In this document: positions 8,670 to 14,893 of the stretch, one piece after another
Position numbering within the stretch: position 1 is the stretch's first letter
How the letters are laid out: each line of letters starts with the position of its first letter
Origin: Catenulispora pinisilvae
GTDB taxonomy: Bacteria > Actinomycetota > Actinomycetes > Streptomycetales > Catenulisporaceae
DNA: 32,154 nt
NCBI RefSeq assembly: GCF_015356865.1
Contig: NZ_JAAFZA010000111.1
Coordinates: forward strand, 1 to 32,154
Direction of reading: 5' to 3'
Notes under the pieces: model-generated
Databases searched by the model: none
Told to the model about the DNA's origin: nothing
The model's input: the letters and a program-made list of their open reading frames with translations, nothing else
Position numbers and translations under genes: made by a program

Positions 8670-8754
8670 CGCTGGTATCCGCTGGCTCTCCCCTCACCGC
8701 CAACCGGCGGGTCACCGGGAGCTCAGCCCCGGATCGCGCCCCTACCCTGGAACC

Positions 8755-9777
8755 GTGCCTCATCCCCAGCAAGCCGTCCTCGTCGGCCGCGGCCACCCGG
8801 CGATCCGGGCGACCCATGCGAAGACCTTCGAGCTGACCGCGGAGCCGGCCATCACGCCGCGCGCGACGTGTGTGCTCGCGGTCGGCACGGTCCTGGACCC
8901 GAATCTGGCCCCACTGCGCGGCCGGGTCCGACTGACCCTGGCGACCCCGGGGCTGCCCGCCCTCACCGGTGAGGCCACGCTCAATCCGCGCCGCGCGCTC
9001 ACCGACCGCGCCGTCATCCGCCGCAGCCGCACCCTCGACGCCGACACCCTGGCCGTCGACTCCACGCTCACCGCGGACGACCTCCCGGAGGAGTTCGCCG
9101 CCGCCCTCACGGACCCGGAGCGCGAAGTCACCCTCACCGTCGAAGAGCTCGGGCCGTCGCGCCCCCTCCTGCGGGTCACCTTCGGCGACCGCACCCGGCT
9201 CCCCGCCGCGAAGGCTCTTGTTTCACGGGAAACCATCGATGTTTCACGGGAAACCGTGGACCTCACCATCGCCGAGGACGCACCGCCCAAGGAGGTCGCC
9301 GCGACCAACGCAGTGCTCGAACGAGCGGCCGCCGCCGGAGCCCGGGTCACGGTCCCCGGGCCGCACAAGCCGCTGGAAGCTCTTCTGGCCGCGGGCCTAC
9401 CTCCTTACCCCTGCACCTATCTGGGGAGCCCTCAGCGCCTCTCCACGCTTCCTCTGACCGCGGTCGTGTTCCACATGCCACCGGCGAGCTCTGCCGCACT
9501 GTTCGCCGGGCGGGACGTCTGGATCGAGGACACCTCGGAACTCGACCTCGGCACGGCCGTGATGCACACGGTCGCGGCTGCCGCGGTCGATACGCCCGGC
9601 GTACTGACCGTCGTCGGCCCGGCCTCCTCCGACGCCGAACCCGTCGACCTGACCGCCGTCGCCCGCGCCCTCACCGAAGCCGGCATCGCCCCCAGGACCC
9701 TGACCGAGGCCCTGGCCCCCTTCGGACTCACCCGCAAACGGCTCTACGCGCTTCTCAACGAGCAGGACCAGACATGA
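8755..9777 (+). CDS. DUF371 domain protein with C-terminal truncated RsmI-like methyltransferase half
   Basis: This is a 340-residue two-part protein of unknown function. Residues ~8-132 match what I know of DUF371, a mainly archaeal family: GRGHPAIRATHAKTFELT at the start, ITPRATCVLAVG, and TDRAVIRRSRTLDADTLAVDS. Residues ~175-335 resemble the second half of RsmI, the 16S rRNA C1402 2'-O-methyltransferase: VTVPGPHKPLEALLAAGLPP, TAVVFHMPPA, and the tail LTRKRLYALLNE. The N-terminal RsmI half that helps bind SAM is absent, so catalysis alone seems unlikely. The linker holds two VSRET peptides (156-160, 163-167), each encoded by a ParB site. Its stop overlaps the start of the next gene (ATGA), coupling it to the A1408 methyltransferase. 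TACCCT (8743-8748) lies six bases before the GTG, suggesting a leaderless transcript. Both domain matches are by eye. Confidence 0.75.
   Translation: MPHPQQAVLVGRGHPAIRATHAKTFELTAEPAITPRATCVLAVGTVLDPNLAPLRGRVRLTLATPGLPALTGEATLNPRRALTDRAVIRRSRTLDADTLAVDSTLTADDLPEEFAAALTDPEREVTLTVEELGPSRPLLRVTFGDRTRLPAAKALVSRETIDVSRETVDLTIAEDAPPKEVAATNAVLERAAAAGARVTVPGPHKPLEALLAAGLPPYPCTYLGSPQRLSTLPLTAVVFHMPPASSAALFAGRDVWIEDTSELDLGTAVMHTVAAAAVDTPGVLTVVGPASSDAEPVDLTAVARALTEAGIAPRTLTEALAPFGLTRKRLYALLNEQDQT
9220..9254. promoter_or_regulatory. Two parS-like sites inside the DUF371 gene
   Basis: GTTTCACGGGAAAC occurs at 9220-9233 and again at 9241-9254, 21 bases apart and in the same orientation, so both are in the same reading frame and each encodes VSRET. 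They sit exactly in the linker between the two domains of the protein. Confidence 0.85.
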
Positions 9778-10526
9778 CCCGCACCGCCGCACTCAAAGTC
9801 CTCGCCGGCAAGAAGCTGACCGACCTGGCTCCCACGGAACTGGCCGGCGCCCTGGCCGCCGCCGAGCGGGTCCTCGTCGACGTCGGCACCGGCGACGCCC
9901 GCACCGCCTACCGCCAAGCCGTCGCGCACCCGGAGTGGTTGGTGATCGGCGTCGATCCGGCGTGGCAGCGGATGACCGAGACCGCCGTGCGGGCCGCCCG
10001 CAAGCCGGTCAAGGGCGGGGCACCGAACCTGGTTCTGGTGAGTTCGGCGATCGAGACGGTCCCGGCCGCGCTGCACGGGGTCGCCGACGAAGTCACGGTG
10101 CTCATGCCGTGGGGCAAACTGCTGCGCGGCGTGGTCCTGGGGGAGACCGACGTACTGTCCGGGCTGCGTGCGGTCGCCAAGCCCGGCGCGCCTTTGGAGA
10201 TCTCGATCGGCACCAGCATCTGGCGGGATCCGGTCCCGCTGGAGATCCGCGACCTCCCCGAACTCACCCCGGAGGCGGTGGCCTCAACCGGACTGGCCGA
10301 TCGTCTGGCCGCGCTCGGCTGGCAGCTCGCCGACGTCCGGCTGGTGCCGCACACCGAGCTGGCCACCATCAGCTCCTCGTGGGCGCGGCGGCTGGGGTCG
10401 GGGGCCACCGAGACCGTCCTGCACCTCCGAGCGGTCGCGGTCGACCCACGTGACCCGGTGCGGCCGCAGGACGCCGCTGCCGAACCCGGCGAGGACGCCG
10501 CCGGCGAACCACAGCGCGACGTTTAG
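9774..10526 (+). CDS. kam: 16S rRNA (adenine1408-N1)-methyltransferase, Kam family
   Basis: This 250-residue SAM-dependent enzyme resembles KamB and NpmA, which methylate N1 of A1408 in helix 44 of 16S rRNA and give resistance to kanamycin- and apramycin-type aminoglycosides. Visible hallmarks are the SAM loop VLVDVGTGD (33-41), KPVKGGAPNLV (77-87), LMPWGKLLRGV with Trp113 (110-120), and SSSWARRL with Trp203 (200-207). The two tryptophans correspond to those that sandwich the target base in NpmA. I recall a characterised Catenulispora acidiphila member (CacKam). The last ~28 residues are an acidic, Pro-rich extension of no known role. Translation is coupled to the DUF371 gene (ATGA overlap). 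GC content and codon use match the neighbours, so recent transfer is not evident. An intrinsic resistance or decoding-site modification role is inferred. Confidence 0.9.
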   Translation: MTRTAALKVLAGKKLTDLAPTELAGALAAAERVLVDVGTGDARTAYRQAVAHPEWLVIGVDPAWQRMTETAVRAARKPVKGGAPNLVLVSSAIETVPAALHGVADEVTVLMPWGKLLRGVVLGETDVLSGLRAVAKPGAPLEISIGTSIWRDPVPLEIRDLPELTPEAVASTGLADRLAALGWQLADVRLVPHTELATISSSWARRLGSGATETVLHLRAVAVDPRDPVRPQDAAAEPGEDAAGEPQRDV

Positions 10527-10580
10527 CGCACGCCGGACCGTCAGCCGGCCCTTGAGCAGTGAGGCGATCCGCCTACGCAT
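10284..10580 (-). CDS. Candidate small membrane protein ORF, antisense to the kam 3' end
   Basis: A 98-codon leftward ORF starts at an ATG (10580-10578) with an ideal AAGGAG ribosome site seven bases upstream (10593-10588). Its N-terminus is basic (MRRRIASLLKGRLTVRR) and is followed by a plausible membrane helix (ALNVALWFAGGVLAGFGSGVL). From about residue 45 it runs antisense to conserved kam codons and looks like shadow sequence, so the gene may be a remnant or a short overlapping gene. I recognise no family. The ribosome site and the hydrophobic segment are the only support. Confidence 0.3.
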   Translation of the reverse strand: MRRRIASLLKGRLTVRRALNVALWFAGGVLAGFGSGVLRPHRVTWVDRDRSEVQDGLGGPRPQPPRPRGADGGQLGVRHQPDVGELPAERGQTIGQSG

Positions 10581-10774
10581 CAGCCGGCTCCTTCCGGATC
10601 AGATCGGCGATGACCGGCGGAAAACCCGCCGCTGAGCTGCCAGTGCGGCGTTCCGCCAAGGGGATGTTAGTCCTGTCACACGGCGTCGAAAAGGCGGACA
10701 AGCCCCCGGGAAGATGGCTTTGCCTGCTTGACTTGGTGAACAGGCATCGACCTTCCGACTCCAAGGAGAGTGAT

Positions 10775-12088
10775 ATGGAACTCCCGCAGCGTCCGGGTTC
10801 CCGGCTCGACTCGTATGTCGACCGCTACGCAGCCAGGACCCGCGGGATGACCGCATCGGAGATCCGAGCTCTCTTCGCCGTGGCCTCCCGGCCGGAAGTG
10901 GTGTCCCTCGCCGGCGGCATGCCGAACCTCGCGGCGCTGCCGATGGACGCGATCGCGACCGTGGCCGAGGAACTGGTCCGCGAGTCCGGCACCGTCGCGA
11001 TGCAGTACGGCGGAGCCCAGGGCGATGAGAAGCTGCGGGAGCAGATCTGCGAGATCATGCGCCTGGAGGGCATCGAGGGCCACCCCGACGACGTGATCGC
11101 GACCGTCGGCTCGCAGCAGGCGCTGGACCTGGTCACCCGGATCTTCATCGACCCGGGCGACGTCATCCTGGCCGAGGGCCCTTCCTACGTCGGCGCGCTC
11201 GGCGTCTTCGCCTCGTATCAGGCGCAGGTGGTCCACGTGGAAATGGACGACCAGGGCCTGGTGCCGGACACCCTGCGCGCGGCGATCGCCTCGGTGAAGG
11301 CCTCCGGCCGCCGCATCAAGTTCCTCTACACGATCCCGAACTTCCACAACCCGGCCGGCGTGACGATGGCCGTCGAACGGCGGCCGCAGATCGTCCAGAT
11401 CTGCCGCGAGGCCGGGATACTGATCCTGGAGGACAACCCCTACGGGCTGCTCGGCTTCGGAGGCGAGATCTACCCGGCGCTGCGGTCGCTGGACACCGAG
11501 AACGTCATCTATCTCGGCTCGTTCTCCAAGACCTTCGCCCCCGGCTTCCGGGTCGGTTGGGCGCTGGCCCCGCACGCCGTGCGGGAGAAGCTGACGCTGG
11601 CCGCCGAAGCCGCCGACCTGTGCCCGCCGGCTTTCTCCCAGATGCTGGTCTCCCGCTATCTGGGCACCCAGCCGTGGCGCGAGCAGATCAAGGCGTTCCG
11701 GGAGATGTACCGGGAACGGTGCGAGGCCACGCTGTCGGCGCTGTCCGATCTGATGCCGGCGGGTGTCACGTGGACCAAGCCCGACGGCGGGTTCTACGTG
11801 TGGGTCACCCTCCCGCCGGGGCTGGACTCCAAGGCGATGCTGCCCCGCGCGGTGACGGCCCGCGTCGCGTACGTCCCGGGCACCGGCTTCTACTCGGACG
11901 GGTTCGGCACTTCCTCGCTCCGCCTGTCGTACTGCTACCCGACGCCGGAGCGGATCCGGGAAGGCGTGCGGCGGTTCGCGGACGTCCTGCGCGAGGAGAT
12001 GGAACTGCGGGCTGCCTTCGGGCACGAGGCATCCCGAGCGCTCGAGACCCGGGACGGGGTCGACACACCCGGACCGGATCTCGCCTAG
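10775..12088 (+). CDS. PLP-dependent aminotransferase class I/II (MocR/LysN-like fold)
   Basis: This 437-residue fold-type I aminotransferase is related to 2-aminoadipate/valine-pyruvate type transaminases and to the catalytic part of MocR regulators, but has no N-terminal DNA-binding domain. Visible features are SLAGGMPNLAALP (44-56), AMQYGGAQGDEKLRE (75-89), the IPNFHNPAGVTM segment (187-198), the PLP-ring Asp and Tyr in LEDNPYG (218-224), the Schiff-base Lys252 in SFSKTFAPGFRVGW, and the carboxylate Arg in SLRLSYCY. The ATG at 10775 has AAGGAG at 10763-10768. The longer upstream frame has no ribosome site. The substrate cannot be read from sequence. Its neighbour on the right is a ligase of the D-Ala-D-Ala type, which may hint at amino-acid or cell-wall metabolism, though a ParB-site array separates them. 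Confidence 0.9.
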   Translation: MELPQRPGSRLDSYVDRYAARTRGMTASEIRALFAVASRPEVVSLAGGMPNLAALPMDAIATVAEELVRESGTVAMQYGGAQGDEKLREQICEIMRLEGIEGHPDDVIATVGSQQALDLVTRIFIDPGDVILAEGPSYVGALGVFASYQAQVVHVEMDDQGLVPDTLRAAIASVKASGRRIKFLYTIPNFHNPAGVTMAVERRPQIVQICREAGILILEDNPYGLLGFGGEIYPALRSLDTENVIYLGSFSKTFAPGFRVGWALAPHAVREKLTLAAEAADLCPPAFSQMLVSRYLGTQPWREQIKAFREMYRERCEATLSALSDLMPAGVTWTKPDGGFYVWVTLPPGLDSKAMLPRAVTARVAYVPGTGFYSDGFGTSSLRLSYCYPTPERIREGVRRFADVLREEMELRAAFGHEASRALETRDGVDTPGPDLA

Positions 12089-12090
12089 CG

Positions 12091-12242
12091 ACCGATGTTT
12101 CACGGGAAACCGGGGAACCGGTTTCCCGTGAAACATCGGTCGGGCAGCGTGAAACGGCGGGGTGTTTCCCGTGAAACATGACGCGGCCAGACTGCCGGTG
12201 ACCCTGTTTCACGGGAAACCGAACCACCGTTTCCCGTGAAAC
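12091..12242. promoter_or_regulatory. Array of five parS-like sites, aminotransferase to ligase gap
   Basis: The 14-bp site occurs at 12097-12110 (GTTTCACGGGAAAC), 12121-12134, 12164-12177, 12206-12219 and 12229-12242, with a half-site GTGAAAC at 12149-12155. The first two are the arms of an inverted repeat with 23-bp perfect arms (12091-12113 and 12118-12140) and a GGAA loop. The last two form 15-bp arms around a 9-base loop. The first pair begins two bases after the aminotransferase stop and could also terminate transcription in both directions. Confidence 0.88.
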
Positions 12243-12303
12243 ATCGGCCTCCAGCCGGTCCGCGGACTGGCATGATCGGGGGCGAAGAAATCGGAGAAGG
12301 GCA

Positions 12304-13260
12304 GTGATTGCAATGAGCGACCTGGGCCGTGTCGTCGTCTTGGCCGGCGGCCTCAGCCACGAGCGCGACGTCTCGATCCGCTCCGGCCGACGGGTGGCGG
12401 ACGCGCTGCGCGGGGCGGGCGTCGAGGTCCAGGTGCGCGACGTGGACGCCGGACTCCTGCCATCGCTGCTCGCCGACCGCCCCGACGCCGTCTTCCCGAC
12501 CCTGCACGGCGCGACCGGTGAGGACGGCGCGATCCAGGGGATCCTGGCTCTGCTGGGAGTGCCCTACGTCGGGTCGTCCCCAGCGGCCTGCCGCCGCGCC
12601 TTCGACAAACCCTCGGCCAAGGACGCCATCCGTGCCGCCGGACTGTCCACCCCCGACTGGGTCGCCATCCCCAAGACGACGTTCCGGGACCTCGGTACCC
12701 AGGCCGTCCTGGACGCGGTGTCCGCCGCATTCCCGTTGCCGCTGTTCGTGAAGCCCGCCCGCGGCGGCTCATCACTCGGCGCCGCCGCCGTCCGCACCCG
12801 CGAGGAGCTTCCGGCCGCCCTGGTGGCCTGCTTCGCCTACGACGAGACGGCACTCATCGAGCGCCAGATCGCCGGCCGCGAAATCGCGGTGGCGGTCGTC
12901 GACACCGGCGACGGCCCACGGGCCCTGCCCGCCGTCGAGATCGTCGCCGACTCCGGCGTCTACGACTACGCGGCCCGCTACACCGCCGGCATCACCGAGT
13001 TCTTCGCCCCCGCCCGCCTCACCCCCGACGAGGAGAAGGCCGTGGCGGACGTCGCCGTCCGGGCGCACACCACCCTCGGCCTGTCCTGCATGTCCCGCAC
13101 CGACCTGATCCTCGACGCCGACAGCACGCCCTGGTTCCTGGAAGTCGCGGTCGCACCGGGCCTCACCGAGACCAGCTCGGTCCCGCTCGCGGTCGGCGCC
13201 GCGAATCTCGACCTCGGCGTGCTCTACCGGGATCTGGTCGAGGCCGTCATCGCCGAGTAG
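12304..13260 (+). CDS. D-alanine-D-alanine ligase-like ATP-grasp protein
   Basis: This 318-residue ATP-grasp protein has the order and motifs of D-Ala-D-Ala ligases: GGLSHERDVSIRSG (15-28), FPTLHGATGEDGAIQG (64-79), the MDK-like FDKPSAKDAIRAAG (100-113), VKPARGGSSLG (149-159), EIVADSGVYDYAARY (212-226) and CMSRTDLILD. It departs at metal and substrate sites. The EVNT motif reads EVAV, so the usual Mg-binding Asn is Ala282 after Glu280, and the Lys of YDYEAKY is Arg225. It may be a divergent ligase for another peptide bond rather than the housekeeping Ddl. GTG 12304 was chosen because GGAG (12293-12296) lies seven bases upstream; ATG 12313 is the alternative. ParB sites flank it on both sides. 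Confidence 0.8.
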   Translation: MIAMSDLGRVVVLAGGLSHERDVSIRSGRRVADALRGAGVEVQVRDVDAGLLPSLLADRPDAVFPTLHGATGEDGAIQGILALLGVPYVGSSPAACRRAFDKPSAKDAIRAAGLSTPDWVAIPKTTFRDLGTQAVLDAVSAAFPLPLFVKPARGGSSLGAAAVRTREELPAALVACFAYDETALIERQIAGREIAVAVVDTGDGPRALPAVEIVADSGVYDYAARYTAGITEFFAPARLTPDEEKAVADVAVRAHTTLGLSCMSRTDLILDADSTPWFLEVAVAPGLTETSSVPLAVGAANLDLGVLYRDLVEAVIAE

Positions 13261-13265
13261 CGCTC

Positions 13266-13349
13266 CCATGTTTCACGGGAAACCGAGGCCTGGTTTCCCG
13301 TGAAACATGGCTCGTTTCACGGGAAACCAGCCGGTGTTTCACGGGAAAC
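13266..13349. promoter_or_regulatory. Array of four parS-like sites after the ligase gene
   Basis: Sites are at 13270-13283, 13293-13306, 13314-13327 and 13336-13349. The first two lie in an inverted repeat with 19-bp perfect arms (13266-13284 and 13292-13310) and a 7-base loop, five bases after the ligase stop. Spacing within the array is 21-23 bases, about two helical turns. Confidence 0.88.
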
Positions 13350-13576
13350 CAGCCCTGTCCGCCCGGGCCCGTGGCAGATCTCCCTCGCGATTAGCCTTGC
13401 CGCCCCGACGTCCGCTCTGCTGCACGCTGGCTCGGCACCGAGCCCCGGCGAGCGCGCCCCGTTCCTCGAGGGCTTCCCGACTCGGTTCCATCTTCGGCAG
13501 CGGCCAGTCGGCACTTCGACTCCCGGACGACCGCCGCACCCGTCGGACGTCCTGGCCCCTGGTCCGTGAAGGCCTC

Positions 13577-13666
13577 GTTTCCCGTGAAACATCGCCGTTG
13601 TTTCCCGTGAAACATGGCAGAGGCCCGGCGGACACCGCCGGGCCTCGTCACGGTTTCCCGTGAAAC
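13577..13666. promoter_or_regulatory. Three parS-like sites at the 3' end of parB
   Basis: GTTTCCCGTGAAAC occurs at 13577-13590, 13600-13613 and 13653-13666, all in one orientation. The last ends two bases from the parB stop codon, and the parB terminator hairpin lies between the second and third. Confidence 0.85.
13620..13646 (-). terminator. Hairpin terminator of the parAB operon
   Basis: A perfect 12-bp GC-rich stem (GAGGCCCGGCGG, 13620-13631, with 13635-13646) closes a 3-base loop, 22 bases beyond the parB stop codon. There is no U-run, as is common in actinomycetes. Confidence 0.65.
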
Positions 13667-13668
13667 AA

Positions 13669-14871
13669 CTACTCGCCGAGGATCGTCTTCGCGATCCGCT
13701 TCAGGTCCTCTATCCCCGCGTACTCGATGGTGATCCGACCGCGCTTCTGCATGATGTCGACCTTCACCCGGGTCTCCAGCCGGTCCGACAGCCGCTGGCC
13801 GAAGTCCTCCAGGATCGGCATCCGGCTTCCGGAACGCACCCGCTTACCCTTGGGCTTCTCGCTGAGGTCGAGGTAGTCCTCGCCGGGCTCGGTCAGCGCG
13901 GTGTCCAGGGCGGCGGCGTCCCAGCGGCCCATCCCGGCCAGCTCCTCGACCGCCCGCACCGAGAGGTTCTCCCGGACGATGCGCTTGGCGATCTCCTCCT
14001 GCTGCTCCACCGACTTCAGGCCGAGCAGCGCCCGGGCGTGGCCGGCGGTGATGACGCCGGCCGCGACCCGGCGCTGGATCCCGGGAGTCAGGGTGAGCAG
14101 CCGCAGGGTGTTGGTCACGTGCGGCCGGGACTTGCCGATCTTCTCGGCCAGCACCTCATGGGTGCAGTCGAAGTCCTTCAGCAGTTGGTCGTAGGCCGCC
14201 GCCTCTTCGAGCGGGTTCAGCTGGGCGCGCTGAAGGTTCTCCAGCAGCGCGTCCAACAGCATCCGGTCGTCGCGGGTGTCGCGGATGATGGCGGGGATGG
14301 CCGACAAGCCGGCCTCCTGCGAAGCCCGCCACCGCCGCTCGCCCATGATGAGTTCGTAGCGGTGCTCACCCTCGGGCTCGGCCAGCTGCCGGACCACGAT
14401 CGGTTGCAGCAGGCCGACTTCCTTGATCGAGGCGACCAACTCGGCCAGGGCGACTTCGTCGAACTCGGTCCGCGGCTGCACCGGGTTCGGGCGGATCTGG
14501 CCCTGCGGGATCTCGGCGAACGACGCGCCCGGAACCGGCATCAGCCCGTCCGGCAGGTCGGCGTCGAAGGCGGATTCCGGGCTCGATGCCGGGGCCGGAA
14601 CCGACGCCGAACGGGACCCGATGCTCGCCGTGTCGGACGACCGATAGTCCGGAGCGGTGTCGATCGGCAGCGTTCCCAGCGCCGTCCGCACCGGCACGGC
14701 CGGCGCTGTTTCCCGTGAAACATCGGTCGCGGTTTCCCGTGAAACAGTGTCTTCGGCGGTCGACGTGGTCGCCGACTCGGCACGGGACTTCTCGGACAGT
14801 ATCGACGTGGGGGCGCCGGAGGGAATCAGGGCCCCCAGGCCCTTGCCCAGTCCGCGTCGGCGGTCGTTCAC
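13669..14871 (-). CDS. parB: Chromosome-partitioning protein ParB
   Basis: ParB loads at parS sites and slides as a CTP-dependent clamp to build the segregation complex that ParA moves. The 400-residue protein begins NDRRRGLGKGLGALIPSG (the ParA-contacting N-terminus). It then has a disordered stretch (20-120), the N-terminal CTPase domain with IRPNPVQPRTEFDE (126-139) and the GERRWRA motif (177-183), a helix-turn-helix (about 239-260, LAEKIGKSRPHVTNTLRLL) and a C-terminal dimer domain. Two VSRET peptides (43-47, 51-55) in the disordered part are encoded by ParB sites. The GTG at 14871 has GGAG seven bases upstream. An upstream ATG would overlap parA and add 18 residues not seen in the family. 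It follows parA after 22 bases. Confidence 0.96.
   Translation of the reverse strand: MNDRRRGLGKGLGALIPSGAPTSILSEKSRAESATTSTAEDTVSRETATDVSRETAPAVPVRTALGTLPIDTAPDYRSSDTASIGSRSASVPAPASSPESAFDADLPDGLMPVPGASFAEIPQGQIRPNPVQPRTEFDEVALAELVASIKEVGLLQPIVVRQLAEPEGEHRYELIMGERRWRASQEAGLSAIPAIIRDTRDDRMLLDALLENLQRAQLNPLEEAAAYDQLLKDFDCTHEVLAEKIGKSRPHVTNTLRLLTLTPGIQRRVAAGVITAGHARALLGLKSVEQQEEIAKRIVRENLSVRAVEELAGMGRWDAAALDTALTEPGEDYLDLSEKPKGKRVRSGSRMPILEDFGQRLSDRLETRVKVDIMQKRGRITIEYAGIEDLKRIAKTILGE
14708..14745. promoter_or_regulatory. Two parS-like sites inside parB
   Basis: GTTTCCCGTGAAAC lies at 14708-14721 and 14732-14745, 24 bases apart, within the 5' part of parB. Both are read in the same frame as VSRET in the disordered linker, so ParB can in principle bind its own gene. 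Confidence 0.85.
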
Positions 14872-14893
14872 CACTGCTCTCCCATCGTGCCGT

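Larger units (their letters stand above)
13261..13668. other. Ligase to parB intergenic region (408 bases)
   Basis: The gap between the convergent ligase and parB genes holds seven ParB sites at its two ends and a parB terminator. Its middle (13350-13576) contains no gene, RNA or repeat that I recognise; short ORFs there start or end inside ParB sites and look accidental. Confidence 0.7.

Noticed and set aside
9774..10526. Recent horizontal acquisition of the resistance-type methyltransferase
   Set aside because: GC content and codon use match neighbours, and no transposase, integrase or flanking repeat other than parS is present.
13317..13592. Leftward ORF in the ligase-parB gap
   Set aside because: It starts and ends in ParB sites (MFHGK and VSRET are readings of the site) and has no family signal.
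12097..13666. Regularly repeated short sequence that might be a CRISPR array
   Set aside because: The repeat is only 14 bases, occurs in both orientations with irregular spacing, and equals a parS variant beside parAB; no cas genes are present.
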